Of a DNA stretch of 64,000 nt, positions 55,006 through 63,624 are shown piece after piece (within the stretch, counting starts at the first letter, position 1; each line of letters starts with the position of its first letter). The notes beneath the pieces are model-generated. The model saw only the letters and a list, made by a program, of their open reading frames with translations. It was not told where the DNA came from and did not search any database. This DNA comes from Nostoc sp. ATCC 53789 (lineage in GTDB: Bacteria > Cyanobacteriota > Cyanobacteriia > Cyanobacteriales > Nostocaceae), in NCBI RefSeq assembly GCF_009873495.1, contig NZ_CP046703.1, positions 1,984,001-2,048,000 of the forward strand, written 5' to 3'. The position numbers and the translations under genes are program-made.

Positions 55006-55911
55006 ATGGCGGATCAGTTAATTCGTGCAACAGCAGCCGAAGGTGGAATTCGTGCCGTAGGTGTGATCACCACACGTTTAACAGAAGAAGCACGGCAGCG
55101 ACACAAGCTTTCTTATGTGGCAACGGCAGCACTGGGTCGGACTATGGCGGCGGGCTTGTTAATGGCTTCTAGTATGAAGCGAAGTGGATCAAGGGTCAAT
55201 GTGCGGGTGAAAGGCGATGGCCCTTTAAGTGGCATATTGGTAGATGCCGGCTTAGATGGTACGGTACGCGGGTATGTGGGGAATCCATCTATAGAATTAC
55301 CTCCTAATGCCAAAGGTAAGCTAGATGTTGGTGGTGCAGTGGGTGGTGGCTACCTCTACGTTGTGCGAGATGTTGGTTATGGTTATCCTTACTCTAGTAC
55401 GGTAGAACTAGTTTCTGGTGAAATTGGCGATGATGTGGCTCATTATCTGGTGAATTCTGAACAAACACCTTCAGCTTTAGTTTTAGGTGTGTTTGTGGGA
55501 GCAGGGGGAGTAACTGCGGCTGGAGGATTACTAGTACAAGTGTTACCCAAAGCTGCCAGAGATGAAGCCCTCGTAGAAACTTTAGAATCACGGGTCGCTG
55601 GTTTGGCAGGATTTACACCATTATTGCAAGCCGGGAAGAATTTGACTGAAATCTTTAGCGATCTTTTGGGCGATATGGGCCTAGAAATCTTTTCCGAACG
55701 GCAAATGCTGCGCTTCCACTGTGGTTGTTCTTTCGATCGCGTTTTGGGGGCACTGAAAATTTTGGGAGAAGCCGAACTGCAAGATATGATTGTTAAAGAT
55801 AATGGTGCTGAAGCAACTTGCGACTTTTGCGGCAACGTTTACCAGGCAAGTAGCGATCAGTTAGCTCAACTAATTGCCGATTTGCAAGCTGAATCTACTG
55901 TTTCAGGATAA
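55006..55911 (+). CDS. hslO: Redox-regulated chaperone Hsp33
   Basis: 301 residues from the ATG at 55006 (MADQLIRATAAEGGIRAVGV), preceded by AAGGTT; a GTG at 54976 would add ten residues. The N-terminal chaperone domain and linker are followed by the zinc switch CGC (about 236-238) and CDFC (about 268-271), all four cysteines present. In the reduced state they bind zinc; oxidation releases it, the protein dimerises and holds unfolded proteins. Upstream is a repeat-bearing spacer (CATTAGT and a GGCTACGCCCTAAGCG element). Confidence 0.93.
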   Translation: MADQLIRATAAEGGIRAVGVITTRLTEEARQRHKLSYVATAALGRTMAAGLLMASSMKRSGSRVNVRVKGDGPLSGILVDAGLDGTVRGYVGNPSIELPPNAKGKLDVGGAVGGGYLYVVRDVGYGYPYSSTVELVSGEIGDDVAHYLVNSEQTPSALVLGVFVGAGGVTAAGGLLVQVLPKAARDEALVETLESRVAGLAGFTPLLQAGKNLTEIFSDLLGDMGLEIFSERQMLRFHCGCSFDRVLGALKILGEAELQDMIVKDNGAEATCDFCGNVYQASSDQLAQLIADLQAESTVSG

Positions 55912-56066
55912 AGTATAAAAAGACACTAATTTTTTAGATTGAACATGGTATTCTGTGGAGAGGGATAATCAAAAAAAGTAGCTTTTTGATCGCGAGAAAG
56001 TTACTATGGCATCAATGGAATTATCGACCTAAAACAGAGCGCTATTCAATTATTTTGGTGTGAGAG

Positions 56067-58139
56067 ATGACAGAGCGGGATATTCCAGACAGTTGGTCTT
56101 CAGCCAGTGATAGAGAGCCAGATCAAAACAAAAGATTATCCCGAACAGAACAATTCGGTGAAACTCAACCATTTGGTGTCCCACCTACTGGTTCTACTTC
56201 CAAATCAGTGAAGCGGCGAAAAAAAAACGATACACAAGGATTACCTATAAATAGTCATTCAGGAGAGACTGCCAAACTCAGTAGTGCTTCTGGGAAATGG
56301 CCACGCTGGATGAAAAGCTGGACATTGTGGCTAGTACTACTAATGTTGATTCCCGGCAGTGTAGGATTCTTGGCAATGGCAATGCTGCTAAAGTTGCCAT
56401 CTGCCCCTAATTGCCCCTCGATTTTCTGGCCCCTAGCTAGTGCTTCTGTGCGGCTACATTGCGCTCAGTTGGCGGCTTCTAAGCAAACAGTGAACGACCT
56501 ATTGCAAGCGATCGCTCTGGTGAAGCAACTACCACAAAATCACCCGTTGCATGGAGAAATTGATCGTTTCATCGAAGAATGGTCGCGGGATATTTTGAAG
56601 CTAGCCGATCAAAGTTTCCAAACAGGGAATTTAGAGGAAGCGATCGCTACTGCTCGTAAGATACCCGAAGATGTGGCAGCTTATAAATTAGTCGATGAAC
56701 AAGTTGACAAATGGCAGTCAATTTGGACAAAGGCAGAAGAAACATACAACGGTGCGATCGCCGAAGTAAAAGAGCGGCGCTGGCAATCGGCGTTCATGTT
56801 ATCCGCCAAAATGTTGCGCGTAGACAATCAATACTGGGCGGGTACTAAATACGACCAATTGAATCGTCTAATCGCCGGAGCGCGGGAAGATGGCGATAAG
56901 TTAGGAAAAGCGGAAAGTTTAGCAAGCAGCAAAGTAGTCGATAATTTACTGGAAGCCATCAAGCTAGCCGAGTCTATTGGGCAAGAAAGTTACCTTTACC
57001 AAAAAGCTCAGGAAGCGATTCCCGTATTTGGACGCAAAATGCTGGAATTGGCACAGGCAAAACTAGACAAGCGGGATGCCGATGAAGCATTGAATATTGC
57101 TAGACAAATTCCAGAGAGTACGAAACTACAGGGTGAAACAGACGACTTTATCGCCATAGCTGACGCGAAAAGAAGTGCTTGGATAGGTAACGTTTCTGGT
57201 TTAGAGGCTGCGATCGCTCAAGCACAACAAATCGATCCTTCCAGACCAGTGTATAACGAAGCCCAGCAACTGATTGCTCGTTGGCAGTTGGAAATTGAAG
57301 ATGTTGCCAATCTAGAAAAAGCGAGATTGTTGGCTAGCCAGGGAACAGTCCCTAATTTAACAGCAGCGATCGCCCAAGTACAGTTAATACCTGCAAATAA
57401 TCCCAGATCCACCGAAGCTAGGCAAGAAATGGATCGCTGGCGTGCCCAAGTGGAGACAATTGAAGATCAACCTTACTTAGAACGTGCCGAACAGATAGCT
57501 GTATTCGATGATATCAACTCTTTACAAGCTGCGATCGCTCAGGCTAGCGAAATTCGTAGAGGACGGGCATTATATCCAGAAGCACGGAAAAGAATTCGGA
57601 CTTGGATAGGAAAGATTCAGCGAATTCAAGACCAACCCTACTTGGATCAAGCACAAGAACTGGCTCAAAGTGGAAATCTCACCGCCGCCATTAGCGCCGC
57701 TCAACAAATTGCCTCATCGGGAAGGGCGCTTTCACAAGAAGCGCAAGCTGCGATAAATGATTGGGAAGGGCAAATCCGCACTAGAGAAAACTGGAAAAAA
57801 GCCCAAGAAGTTGGCGCGGCTGGTACGCCAGAAGCTTTGGTTGAAGCAATACGGCTGGCAGATCGGGTTTCAAACAATAGCATCTTACGTATGGATGCAA
57901 ATCTGGCTATTGACCAATGGAGTCAGCAATTGTTAGAAATAGCTCGCTCTCAAGGTCAGTCTGATATTGCTAGAGGGATTGATATTGCAAAATCGATTCC
58001 ACGCGGTAGTGCTGCTTACAGTGCGGCGCAAGAGCAAATTAAGACTTGGCAGGATTTTCTGAATCCTAAACCTGAACCTCAGCCTCAACCCCAGACTGAA
58101 TCTCTACCATTTCCTCAATCAACTACTAATGGGCAGTAA
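56067..58139 (+). CDS. Membrane-anchored helical-repeat protein, unknown
   Basis: 690 residues. A disordered, charged N-terminus (1-84), one membrane helix (about 85-109, TLWLVLLMLIPGSVGFLAMA), then at least nine helical-hairpin repeats of 50-70 residues to about 665. Each contains an AI..A..I.....Y..A...I..W pattern (for example LEAAIAQAQQIDPSRPVYNE, LTAAISAAQQIASSGRALSQ). The C-terminus is Pro/Gln-rich. Automated annotation sometimes calls such proteins chromosome-segregation ATPases, but I see no nucleotide motif. The repeat style is shared with the 490-residue protein at 29957-31429. A hairpin terminator follows at 58221. Confidence 0.72.
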   Translation: MTERDIPDSWSSASDREPDQNKRLSRTEQFGETQPFGVPPTGSTSKSVKRRKKNDTQGLPINSHSGETAKLSSASGKWPRWMKSWTLWLVLLMLIPGSVGFLAMAMLLKLPSAPNCPSIFWPLASASVRLHCAQLAASKQTVNDLLQAIALVKQLPQNHPLHGEIDRFIEEWSRDILKLADQSFQTGNLEEAIATARKIPEDVAAYKLVDEQVDKWQSIWTKAEETYNGAIAEVKERRWQSAFMLSAKMLRVDNQYWAGTKYDQLNRLIAGAREDGDKLGKAESLASSKVVDNLLEAIKLAESIGQESYLYQKAQEAIPVFGRKMLELAQAKLDKRDADEALNIARQIPESTKLQGETDDFIAIADAKRSAWIGNVSGLEAAIAQAQQIDPSRPVYNEAQQLIARWQLEIEDVANLEKARLLASQGTVPNLTAAIAQVQLIPANNPRSTEARQEMDRWRAQVETIEDQPYLERAEQIAVFDDINSLQAAIAQASEIRRGRALYPEARKRIRTWIGKIQRIQDQPYLDQAQELAQSGNLTAAISAAQQIASSGRALSQEAQAAINDWEGQIRTRENWKKAQEVGAAGTPEALVEAIRLADRVSNNSILRMDANLAIDQWSQQLLEIARSQGQSDIARGIDIAKSIPRGSAAYSAAQEQIKTWQDFLNPKPEPQPQPQTESLPFPQSTTNGQ

Positions 58140-58538
58140 TATCGTTATTTAAAGATTAAAACCTTTTAATTTAGCATTTTCAAAAGGCATATCAGGGATG
58201 GCGGGGTGTAAAAAAACTTTTTAAGTAGGGTAGCACAGCTAACTGTGCTACCCTACTTAAATTTATCGAGGAAGGCAGGAGGCAGAGGGCAGGAGGCAGG
58301 AGGAAAACTGCGTGCCGCGACCAGAGGGAGCAAGGGTTAAAGACAAGAACACTGTTGCGTTAGCTTCCCGCTTTCTTACGAGAGTTCAGTGGCTCTAAAG
58401 ACGCTCGCAGACTCGCTCTAAGCGTTCGCGTAGCGTCTCTAAGAGTTGCTATGCCGCAGGCTTTACGCTGCGCTATCAGTAGGGATCGAATCCCCAACTG
58501 AAAAACTCCTTCTGCCTCCTGCCTCCTTCAATCCTCCA
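58140..58538. repeat. 399-bp spacer with terminator and dispersed repeats
   Basis: After the terminator at 58221-58260 come GGCAGGAGGCAGGAGG runs, then 58399-58439, an exact copy of the AGACGCTCGCAGACTCGCTC stretch at 33801-33841, and a TTTACGCTGCGCTATCAG tail. GGGATCGAATCCCC at 58485-58498 looks like a tRNA T-arm but has no tRNA body. Confidence 0.75.
58221..58260. terminator. Strong hairpin, probable terminator
   Basis: Perfect 18-bp stem TTAAGTAGGGTAGCACAG with CTGTGCTACCCTACTTAA, loop CTAA, followed by ATTTATC. It stands about 80 bp downstream of the helical-repeat protein gene. Confidence 0.75.
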
Positions 58539-59405
58539 TCACTCTCCCCATTCTTTAATTACAGAAAATAGTGATGAGTAATCATCATCAGCAAATGACA
58601 TTTTCACGGCTGTTTGCAAGATTTGCCGCACACCTTTAATACTGCTGAGATCCAAACTTCGAGATTTCGCCTCAGAGATAAACAATTCTGTATCTTTGAG
58701 CAAATGTTTTGTGGGGAAATTCGGATCGGCATAATTGCCATCCAACATACGTTGTAGCTTTTTGTCAAAGGTAAGTGCGTAGAGTGGACTGTCGCGCAAG
58801 ATTTGCATAAAGATATCCACATCAACACCCTGACGCTGGACAAAAGCCAGGCTCAGAGCAAAGCTAGTTGTTAGGGAAGCTATTAATTGATTTAGTGCCA
58901 ATTTAAGCGCCGCCGCAGATCCTACTGGCCCTATAAGTAAAGGTTCTGTGCCAAAATTTTGGAGTAACTTCAAGTGCCGTTGATATTGTTCTGGCTCTGC
59001 CCCTACCATCACACTCAACTTGCCAGCTTGTGCTTCCGGGATACTCCCTAATACTGGTGCTTCTAAATACTCACCACCACCACCAACTATTGCATCTCTA
59101 ATTTCCTGGCTTTCTGTGGGAGTAATTGTTCCCATTTGGATGATTGTGCGCCCTTCCAGAGTTTGCCAAGAAGTATCTGAAAGCAACACATTATAAATGG
59201 CCGGGGCATTAGTCAACATGAGAATTACGCACTCAGCAGCACGAATGGCGTGGCGGGGATGTGTAGCAATTTCAGCCCCAGCTGCTTGTAGTGGTGCTAA
59301 TTTTTCTGGGGTGCGATTGTAGACAACTAGCTGTATATCTGCGGCTAATAACCTTTGAGCCATTGGTAGTCCCATCAGTCCAGTTCCCAGAAATGCCACC
59401 TTCAT
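58539..59405 (-). CDS. NAD(P)-dependent beta-hydroxyacid dehydrogenase
   Basis: 288 residues of the 3-hydroxyisobutyrate dehydrogenase family. It has the Rossmann start VAFLGTGLMGLPMAQRLLAA, VYNRTPEKLAPL, the substrate motif YLEAPVLGSIPEAQAGKL and the catalytic lysine in GSAAALKLALNQLIASLTTS (about 170). Members reduce succinic semialdehyde/glyoxylate or oxidise 3-hydroxyisobutyrate; the exact substrate cannot be told. Monocistronic. Confidence 0.88.
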   Translation of the reverse strand: MKVAFLGTGLMGLPMAQRLLAADIQLVVYNRTPEKLAPLQAAGAEIATHPRHAIRAAECVILMLTNAPAIYNVLLSDTSWQTLEGRTIIQMGTITPTESQEIRDAIVGGGGEYLEAPVLGSIPEAQAGKLSVMVGAEPEQYQRHLKLLQNFGTEPLLIGPVGSAAALKLALNQLIASLTTSFALSLAFVQRQGVDVDIFMQILRDSPLYALTFDKKLQRMLDGNYADPNFPTKHLLKDTELFISEAKSRSLDLSSIKGVRQILQTAVKMSFADDDYSSLFSVIKEWGE

Positions 59406-59632
59406 TTTTCACGTTCCTTTAATACAGCGCAGGCGTAGTCTGTTGTAGACATCGCGTTTCCATTGTTTGATTTTGATCAGCTATTCCACATTGAAATTGC
59501 ACAAACTGGGCGGGCTTTTCGGCCTACCCCACAAGAGTTATGTTTATTCGATTATGCAAATTAGATGTTTTTTAGCTTATCAGTTATCAGTGAACAGTTA
59601 TCTTTGAACACTGATAACTTCGTATTTGCTGA

Positions 59633-59728
59633 TTAGCCACCAGCCGCAAAAGTCGCCATAATTATCACTGAAAGTAAAATACCAGGAGTAAGTAGTGTTA
59701 CTAGCATTAGCAGGTCATGGGTGGACAT
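59633..59728 (-). CDS. 31-residue single-helix membrane micro-protein, unidentified
   Basis: MSTHDLLMLVTLLTPGILLS, then VIIMATFAAGG. It is one hydrophobic helix (about 6-28) with an acidic/polar start, the build of photosystem or cytochrome b6f micro-subunits, but it matches none I can name (not PsbM, PsbX, PsaM, PetL, PetN). It is isolated, 110 bp from the start of the MidA-type gene's stop side and 227 bp from the dehydrogenase start. The ribosome site is weak. I judge it likely real from composition and size. Confidence 0.5.
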   Translation of the reverse strand: MSTHDLLMLVTLLTPGILLSVIIMATFAAGG

Positions 59729-59837
59729 AATTATTACTTTTGTATTGTGTTTAACTTTACAGTATTCACTGTTATGCTAGTCTAAATAAGATTGATACTG
59801 CATTCTTAAATAGAGTTTTAACTTTTCAAATTTACCT

Positions 59838-61076
59838 TTATTCTGGCAGGGTCAATCCTTTGAGTTTTTGAGAAGTTTCTGTATTGTCCAGACCTTTGCT
59901 CTGAATTAAGACTCCAAAGCCGCCGAGTCCTGTGGGATCTATAAGTTGGTGTAGTGCATCCCGATGCTGTAGTAACTGCGAGAGAGGTTGCTTTTGCTCG
60001 GAAAGGGCTGCAATGCGATCGCCTAACCCCAACGCCATCAAAAATAATCCCTGCTGGATAAAACCAACTTTTTCTAAACTACACCGCTCACCCCAGCGTT
60101 CCAAAGCCGTAAAGTCAACGTGGGCAGTGATATCTTGTCGCCCAATATTGATATAAGGATTGTCATGGAAACGATGATGATAATAACACTGTAGTGTTCC
60201 CTGCGATCGCCTGGGATTATAGTAACGGCTGGCGGGGTAGCCATAATCAATTGTTAACACATAGCCGCGCTGCAAGCGGTCTGCTACTATACTCAACCAG
60301 TCTAGAGCAGCTAAATTAATTTCACTACGGTAGCCATCTGGATATGCACTTTGGGTAAAGTTCATTTCCACTAAGTCTAAATATTCAGCCAGTTGGGGCG
60401 TTGAAGGTTCTCCTGTGACTTCTACAAATGCAAAATTTGACCTCTCCCCCAACCCCTCCCCTATGAGGGGAGGGGAGGAAGACTCATCTGAAGAGGATTG
60501 GAGGGTTAGGTTTTGTGATGTGGTTACATAAATTTCTCGGAGTTCTCCCATTTCTAGGATGAATTGATGTACGGGGAACGCATCTACTAACTCGTTAGAG
60601 AAAAAGCAACCTGCGATCGCATTTGGTAGTATCTCCTCTAGATTGCACCAACGCACCGGGAAATCTTCCAAGCGTTGCTGCTGTTCTTGTCTTAAACTTG
60701 GAGACTTTTCAACAATGATGTACTCTAGGGCGGTAAAAAAATCTGGGTAGTACTGTTGATGATATTTAAGGATATGCAAAGCTAGCAGTCCTTGACCTGC
60801 TCCCATTTCTACCAGAGAAAAGGGTACAGGTTTTCCTAAAATCTCCCACATCTGGAAAAATTGTTCTGCTAGTAACTCACCAAAGTCAGAACAGAGGTTG
60901 GGAGAGGTAAAAAAATCACTATCTTTAAAGCCTATTTTGACTGCATCGCTGGAATAGTAGCCGTATTCAGGGTGGTATAGTGCCAAATCCATGAATTGGG
61001 CAAAAGTAATTCGTTTTTGAGGACTGGTGGTAATGTGATTTGCGATCGCTGCACACAGCAAAGCATTGGAATCCAT
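59838..61076 (-). CDS. MidA/NDUFAF7-type SAM methyltransferase
   Basis: 412 residues of the COG1565 (DUF185) family. The N-terminus ITFAQFMDLALYHPEYGYYS is diagnostic. SAM motif I is VEMGAGQGLLALHILKYHQ; FFSNELVDAFPVHQF is the acidic motif that follows; DYGYPASRYYNPRRSQGTL closes the fold. Mitochondrial relatives methylate an arginine in complex I subunit NDUFS2; the bacterial target is not settled, but NDH-1 is a reasonable guess. About 15 residues near 205-220 (SSPPLIGEGLGERSN) are encoded by an in-frame dispersed repeat (60438-60480). It has an AT-poor surrounding and no operon partner. Confidence 0.88.
   Translation of the reverse strand: MDSNALLCAAIANHITTSPQKRITFAQFMDLALYHPEYGYYSSDAVKIGFKDSDFFTSPNLCSDFGELLAEQFFQMWEILGKPVPFSLVEMGAGQGLLALHILKYHQQYYPDFFTALEYIIVEKSPSLRQEQQQRLEDFPVRWCNLEEILPNAIAGCFFSNELVDAFPVHQFILEMGELREIYVTTSQNLTLQSSSDESSSPPLIGEGLGERSNFAFVEVTGEPSTPQLAEYLDLVEMNFTQSAYPDGYRSEINLAALDWLSIVADRLQRGYVLTIDYGYPASRYYNPRRSQGTLQCYYHHRFHDNPYINIGRQDITAHVDFTALERWGERCSLEKVGFIQQGLFLMALGLGDRIAALSEQKQPLSQLLQHRDALHQLIDPTGLGGFGVLIQSKGLDNTETSQKLKGLTLPE
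60438..60480. repeat. In-frame palindromic repeat inside the MidA-type gene
   Basis: CCCCTCCCCTATGAGGGGAG is the palindromic core of a dispersed cyanobacterial repeat that, on this strand, encodes the peptide PPLIGEGLGERS. It lies between TSQNLTLQSSSDESS and FAFVEVTGEPST without shifting frame. Confidence 0.85.
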
Positions 61077-61169
61077 AAAATTTCAGATTTTAGATTGGGG
61101 ACTACAGAAAACAAATGCTTACCAACGACGGGCTACGCCAACGTCAGCCGAATTAATCGCCTCCAATCG

Positions 61170-61523
61170 TTAACGCAAAGGCAAGAACCGGACTTGTCCT
61201 TCCCATTCTCCTTCTAAGCTACATTCATCTAGCAACAAAATTTCCTCGATCGCTAAACCAACTGAAACACGACGACTGATCTCAAATAAACCAGGCATTG
61301 CCAAGCCTACTTGTAATCGTTCATAAGCAAAAGTTGTCATCGTTGCGACATCATGAGTTAGCACCACACGCCTGTTTTGCGCTGCCCATTTTAATACAGT
61401 TGGATCGTCTGCTTCAGTCAATCCAACATCCTGAACACGGACAATATCAACATTAATGTTACGACGCAGAACACCACGGATAATCTGATTATTAAAGTTC
61501 TCATCAGCCAAAAAACGCAGCAT
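61170..61523 (-). CDS. DUF5615 PIN-like protein (toxin-type)
   Basis: 117 residues. The start MLRFLADENFNNQIIRGVLR gives the first PIN acidic residues; DPTVLKWAAQNRRVVLTHDV gives the conserved Asp of the PIN-like fold. DUF5615 proteins are small PIN-like putative ribonucleases normally paired with DUF433 proteins. That partner is here, 6 bp upstream on the same strand, so the two form a toxin-antitoxin-like operon. RNase activity is inferred. Confidence 0.85.
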   Translation of the reverse strand: MLRFLADENFNNQIIRGVLRRNINVDIVRVQDVGLTEADDPTVLKWAAQNRRVVLTHDVATMTTFAYERLQVGLAMPGLFEISRRVSVGLAIEEILLLDECSLEGEWEGQVRFLPLR

Positions 61524-61529
61524 CGTAAT

Positions 61530-61862
61530 TTACCCTTGTGGGTTGCGTCTTGCTAAAAGGCGATCGCGCACTCCAATAGGGTTAAAACGCTTTTCAGCTT
61601 CCTGCTGAACTTTCGTGGCAAGTCTTTGACGCTCTAGAAGGTAGGTATCAACCTCACCTTGGTGTTGTAAGTAATAACCAATCACCAAATAGATATCCCA
61701 AAGATGAAGCGATGGGTACTGTTCTCTGATCTCTTCTGCTGTAGCCCCTTCAAGGAAAGCTGTAACGACTGTATCTAAAGTGATGCGAGTTTTGCTAATT
61801 CTAACAACACCATTTGCATCAGTTACAAGGGGAATCGGGGTAACAGTAGGAATAAGTAGCAT
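61530..61862 (-). CDS. DUF433 protein (antitoxin-type)
   Basis: 110 residues. The core IRISKTRITLDTVVTAFLEG and TAEEIREQYPSLHLWDIYLV is the DUF433 helix-turn-helix module, followed by the usual YYLQHQGEVDTYL. DUF433 proteins are regarded as antitoxins or DNA-binding partners of DUF5615 proteins. It is the first gene of the pair; a promoter should lie in the 99 bp before it. Confidence 0.85.
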   Translation of the reverse strand: MLLIPTVTPIPLVTDANGVVRISKTRITLDTVVTAFLEGATAEEIREQYPSLHLWDIYLVIGYYLQHQGEVDTYLLERQRLATKVQQEAEKRFNPIGVRDRLLARRNPQG

Positions 61863-61961
61863 TTTAATATCTGGGCAGTGCTGTTTTCCTATGCCCAGTA
61901 TAAGCCAAATCTAGAAGCAGCCATTTAGATCAAGACATCTGCATAAAAGGCAATTTGTTAC

Positions 61962-62351
61962 TTAGCCACTCACCAACGACACTAGCACACCATTGGGATC
62001 GCGGACACGAGCAATCATTTGTCCCCCAGGCTGGCTTTTAGGGGCATCTAATGTTTTTGCACCAGCCCCGATCGCTCTCATGTAAGCGCTGCCAACATCG
62101 GGGGTAATAAATGATATCTGAATTAATGTCGGTGGTTGTGTGGGATCGTTGGCATGAAAGCCACCAGGAAATAATTTTTGTGCTTCGCTACTTGAAGAGA
62201 AAGCTAGTGTAGTGCTGCCGGTTTCGATTTCCGCCCAGATAGATTGTCCTTTATCCTGGAGAGTGCGACGAACCAGACCAAAAGCTTTTTCGTAAAACTC
62301 AACCGTTTTAACTACATCGTCTACCCAGATGACCGTATAACCAAATTTCAT
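61962..62351 (-). CDS. VOC-superfamily (glyoxalase/bleomycin-resistance-like) protein
   Basis: 129 residues: FGYTVIWVDDVVKTVEFYEK, IETGSTTLAFSS, a central PPTLIQISFITPDVGSAYM and RVRDPNGVLVSLVSG. This is the two-module VOC fold with possible metal residues, though the first-module position normally His is Tyr/Val here, so metal binding is doubtful. Its ATG is followed upstream by a GGAGAAAG ribosome site (minus strand). Substrate unknown. Confidence 0.8.
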   Translation of the reverse strand: MKFGYTVIWVDDVVKTVEFYEKAFGLVRRTLQDKGQSIWAEIETGSTTLAFSSSSEAQKLFPGGFHANDPTQPPTLIQISFITPDVGSAYMRAIGAGAKTLDAPKSQPGGQMIARVRDPNGVLVSLVSG

Positions 62352-62477
62352 AATTCTTTCTCCTTATCTAAAAAAATTGAGAGTTTCAAACCCACGAAGG
62401 CGGGTAAAGCCTTGTATAGACGCGGTTTCTAACCGCTCTTTTAACTACGAATGACGAATGACAAATGACGAATTATT

Positions 62478-63014
62478 TTAGCTTTCCAAAATATTACGAT
62501 CTGTTGCTAGAGTTTGCGCCCCTGTTTGCATCATTTCTATATCTGATGGCGACCAATCATGAGGCCCTTGACAGTGATGTGCTACTAGCAATCCCCATAA
62601 TCCTCTAGGGATGACAATTGGTACAACCAAATTAGCGCGAACTTGCAAATTGCGGAGAAAATCTCGGTGACAAGGCTGGATTGGCTCTAATTCAACATCA
62701 GCGATCGCCTTTACCCGTCCTGCTAAGTATAAAGCAGCATACTCGTTGTTAAAACAATCATCTGGGCCAGTGGAACCAAGTATTGAAAACTCTTGAGAAC
62801 TCAAAGATTCAAAAGTCACTTGTCCTTCCCACTGACTGTAAAAATAATACAACACCACCCGATCAACCTGAAGCGATTCTCTGAGTTGATTGGTCGTTTG
62901 CCGCACTAACTCATCGCGCTGCATAGTTTTAACAAGGCGATCAAGCAAAATTTGCAAACCCTGTTCACGGCGATCGCGGTTATGGTTAAATTCCGAGTGA
63001 GGATGAATTTGCAC
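62478..63014 (-). CDS. Stand-alone GAF protein with DXCF cyanobacteriochrome cysteines
   Basis: 178 residues, essentially one GAF domain. It begins with a short helix (DRREQGLQILLDRLVKTMQR), then VDRVVLYYFYSQWEGQVTFE. The motif D85-D86-C87-F88 fits DXCF, and C115-H116 (PIQPCHRDFL) occupies the place of the canonical bilin cysteine, 28 residues later. That is the same spacing as the two cysteines of TePixJ-type DXCF photosensors. The next segment LQVRANLVVPIVIPRGLWGL and HHCQGPHDW is typical of such GAF domains. So it probably binds phycocyanobilin/phycoviolobilin and photoconverts between blue- and green-absorbing forms. No kinase, methyl-accepting, GGDEF or EAL output domain is present, nor a membrane segment. 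Confidence 0.75.
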   Translation of the reverse strand: MQIHPHSEFNHNRDRREQGLQILLDRLVKTMQRDELVRQTTNQLRESLQVDRVVLYYFYSQWEGQVTFESLSSQEFSILGSTGPDDCFNNEYAALYLAGRVKAIADVELEPIQPCHRDFLRNLQVRANLVVPIVIPRGLWGLLVAHHCQGPHDWSPSDIEMMQTGAQTLATDRNILES

Positions 63015-63624
63015 GGTTCTAAAGTTACGACTAGGTAAATGCTGCCGGATTTATATAGTAATTTATTACACCTTATTTAAATACATTTTTGTATTTATAG
63101 CAGCAATTCGATTTTAACGAAACATAATCGTAGTTAACCTTTTTAGGAAATTTAAAATAAATTATTAAGAAACTACAATTTTTAATTCTCACCAAAAATA
63201 ATTCAAAATTATAAATTTAGTATTAAGAATTTTGGGAATTTACAAATAATATGTTTAGTCTTTCCCAAGTTTGAGGCAATAAATATACTTCAAACTTTAA
63301 TGTAACAATTTAGTTTGTATTCCTCGTTACAGATATTAGAGAATGTTTGAAAAATCATTTTCACGGTAGCAAAACGTTTTAGATCCCCCTAAATCCCCCT
63401 TAAAAAGAGGGACTTTGATTCCGGTTCCCCCCTTTTTTAAGGGGGGTTAGGGGGGATCAAAAGCCTGTAACGCAACTCTATAAGACTTGTATATACACCG
63501 TAGCTTTATAAGGGGGTTTAGAGAGGATCAATAAGTGCAAAGATACAGCAAATTACTTTTCAAACAACCGCTTATTCATACTGATAGTATTCTTTGTTTC
63601 CATACTCTGTATGATAATGAGAGA
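63015..63624. repeat. 610-bp AT-rich spacer with a fold-back repeat
   Basis: 63380-63461 is a dispersed repeat with opposed arms: TTTAGATCCCCCTAAATCCC near 63380-63400, and GGGGGGTTAGGGGGGATCAA (63443-63462). A related GGGGGTTTAGAGAGGATCAA occurs at 63511-63530. The rest is AT-rich, without an open frame. Confidence 0.75.

Noticed and set aside
58483..58500. tRNA-like T-arm GGGATCGAATCCCC
   Set aside because: The preceding 60 bases are a dispersed repeat and do not form acceptor, D and anticodon arms.
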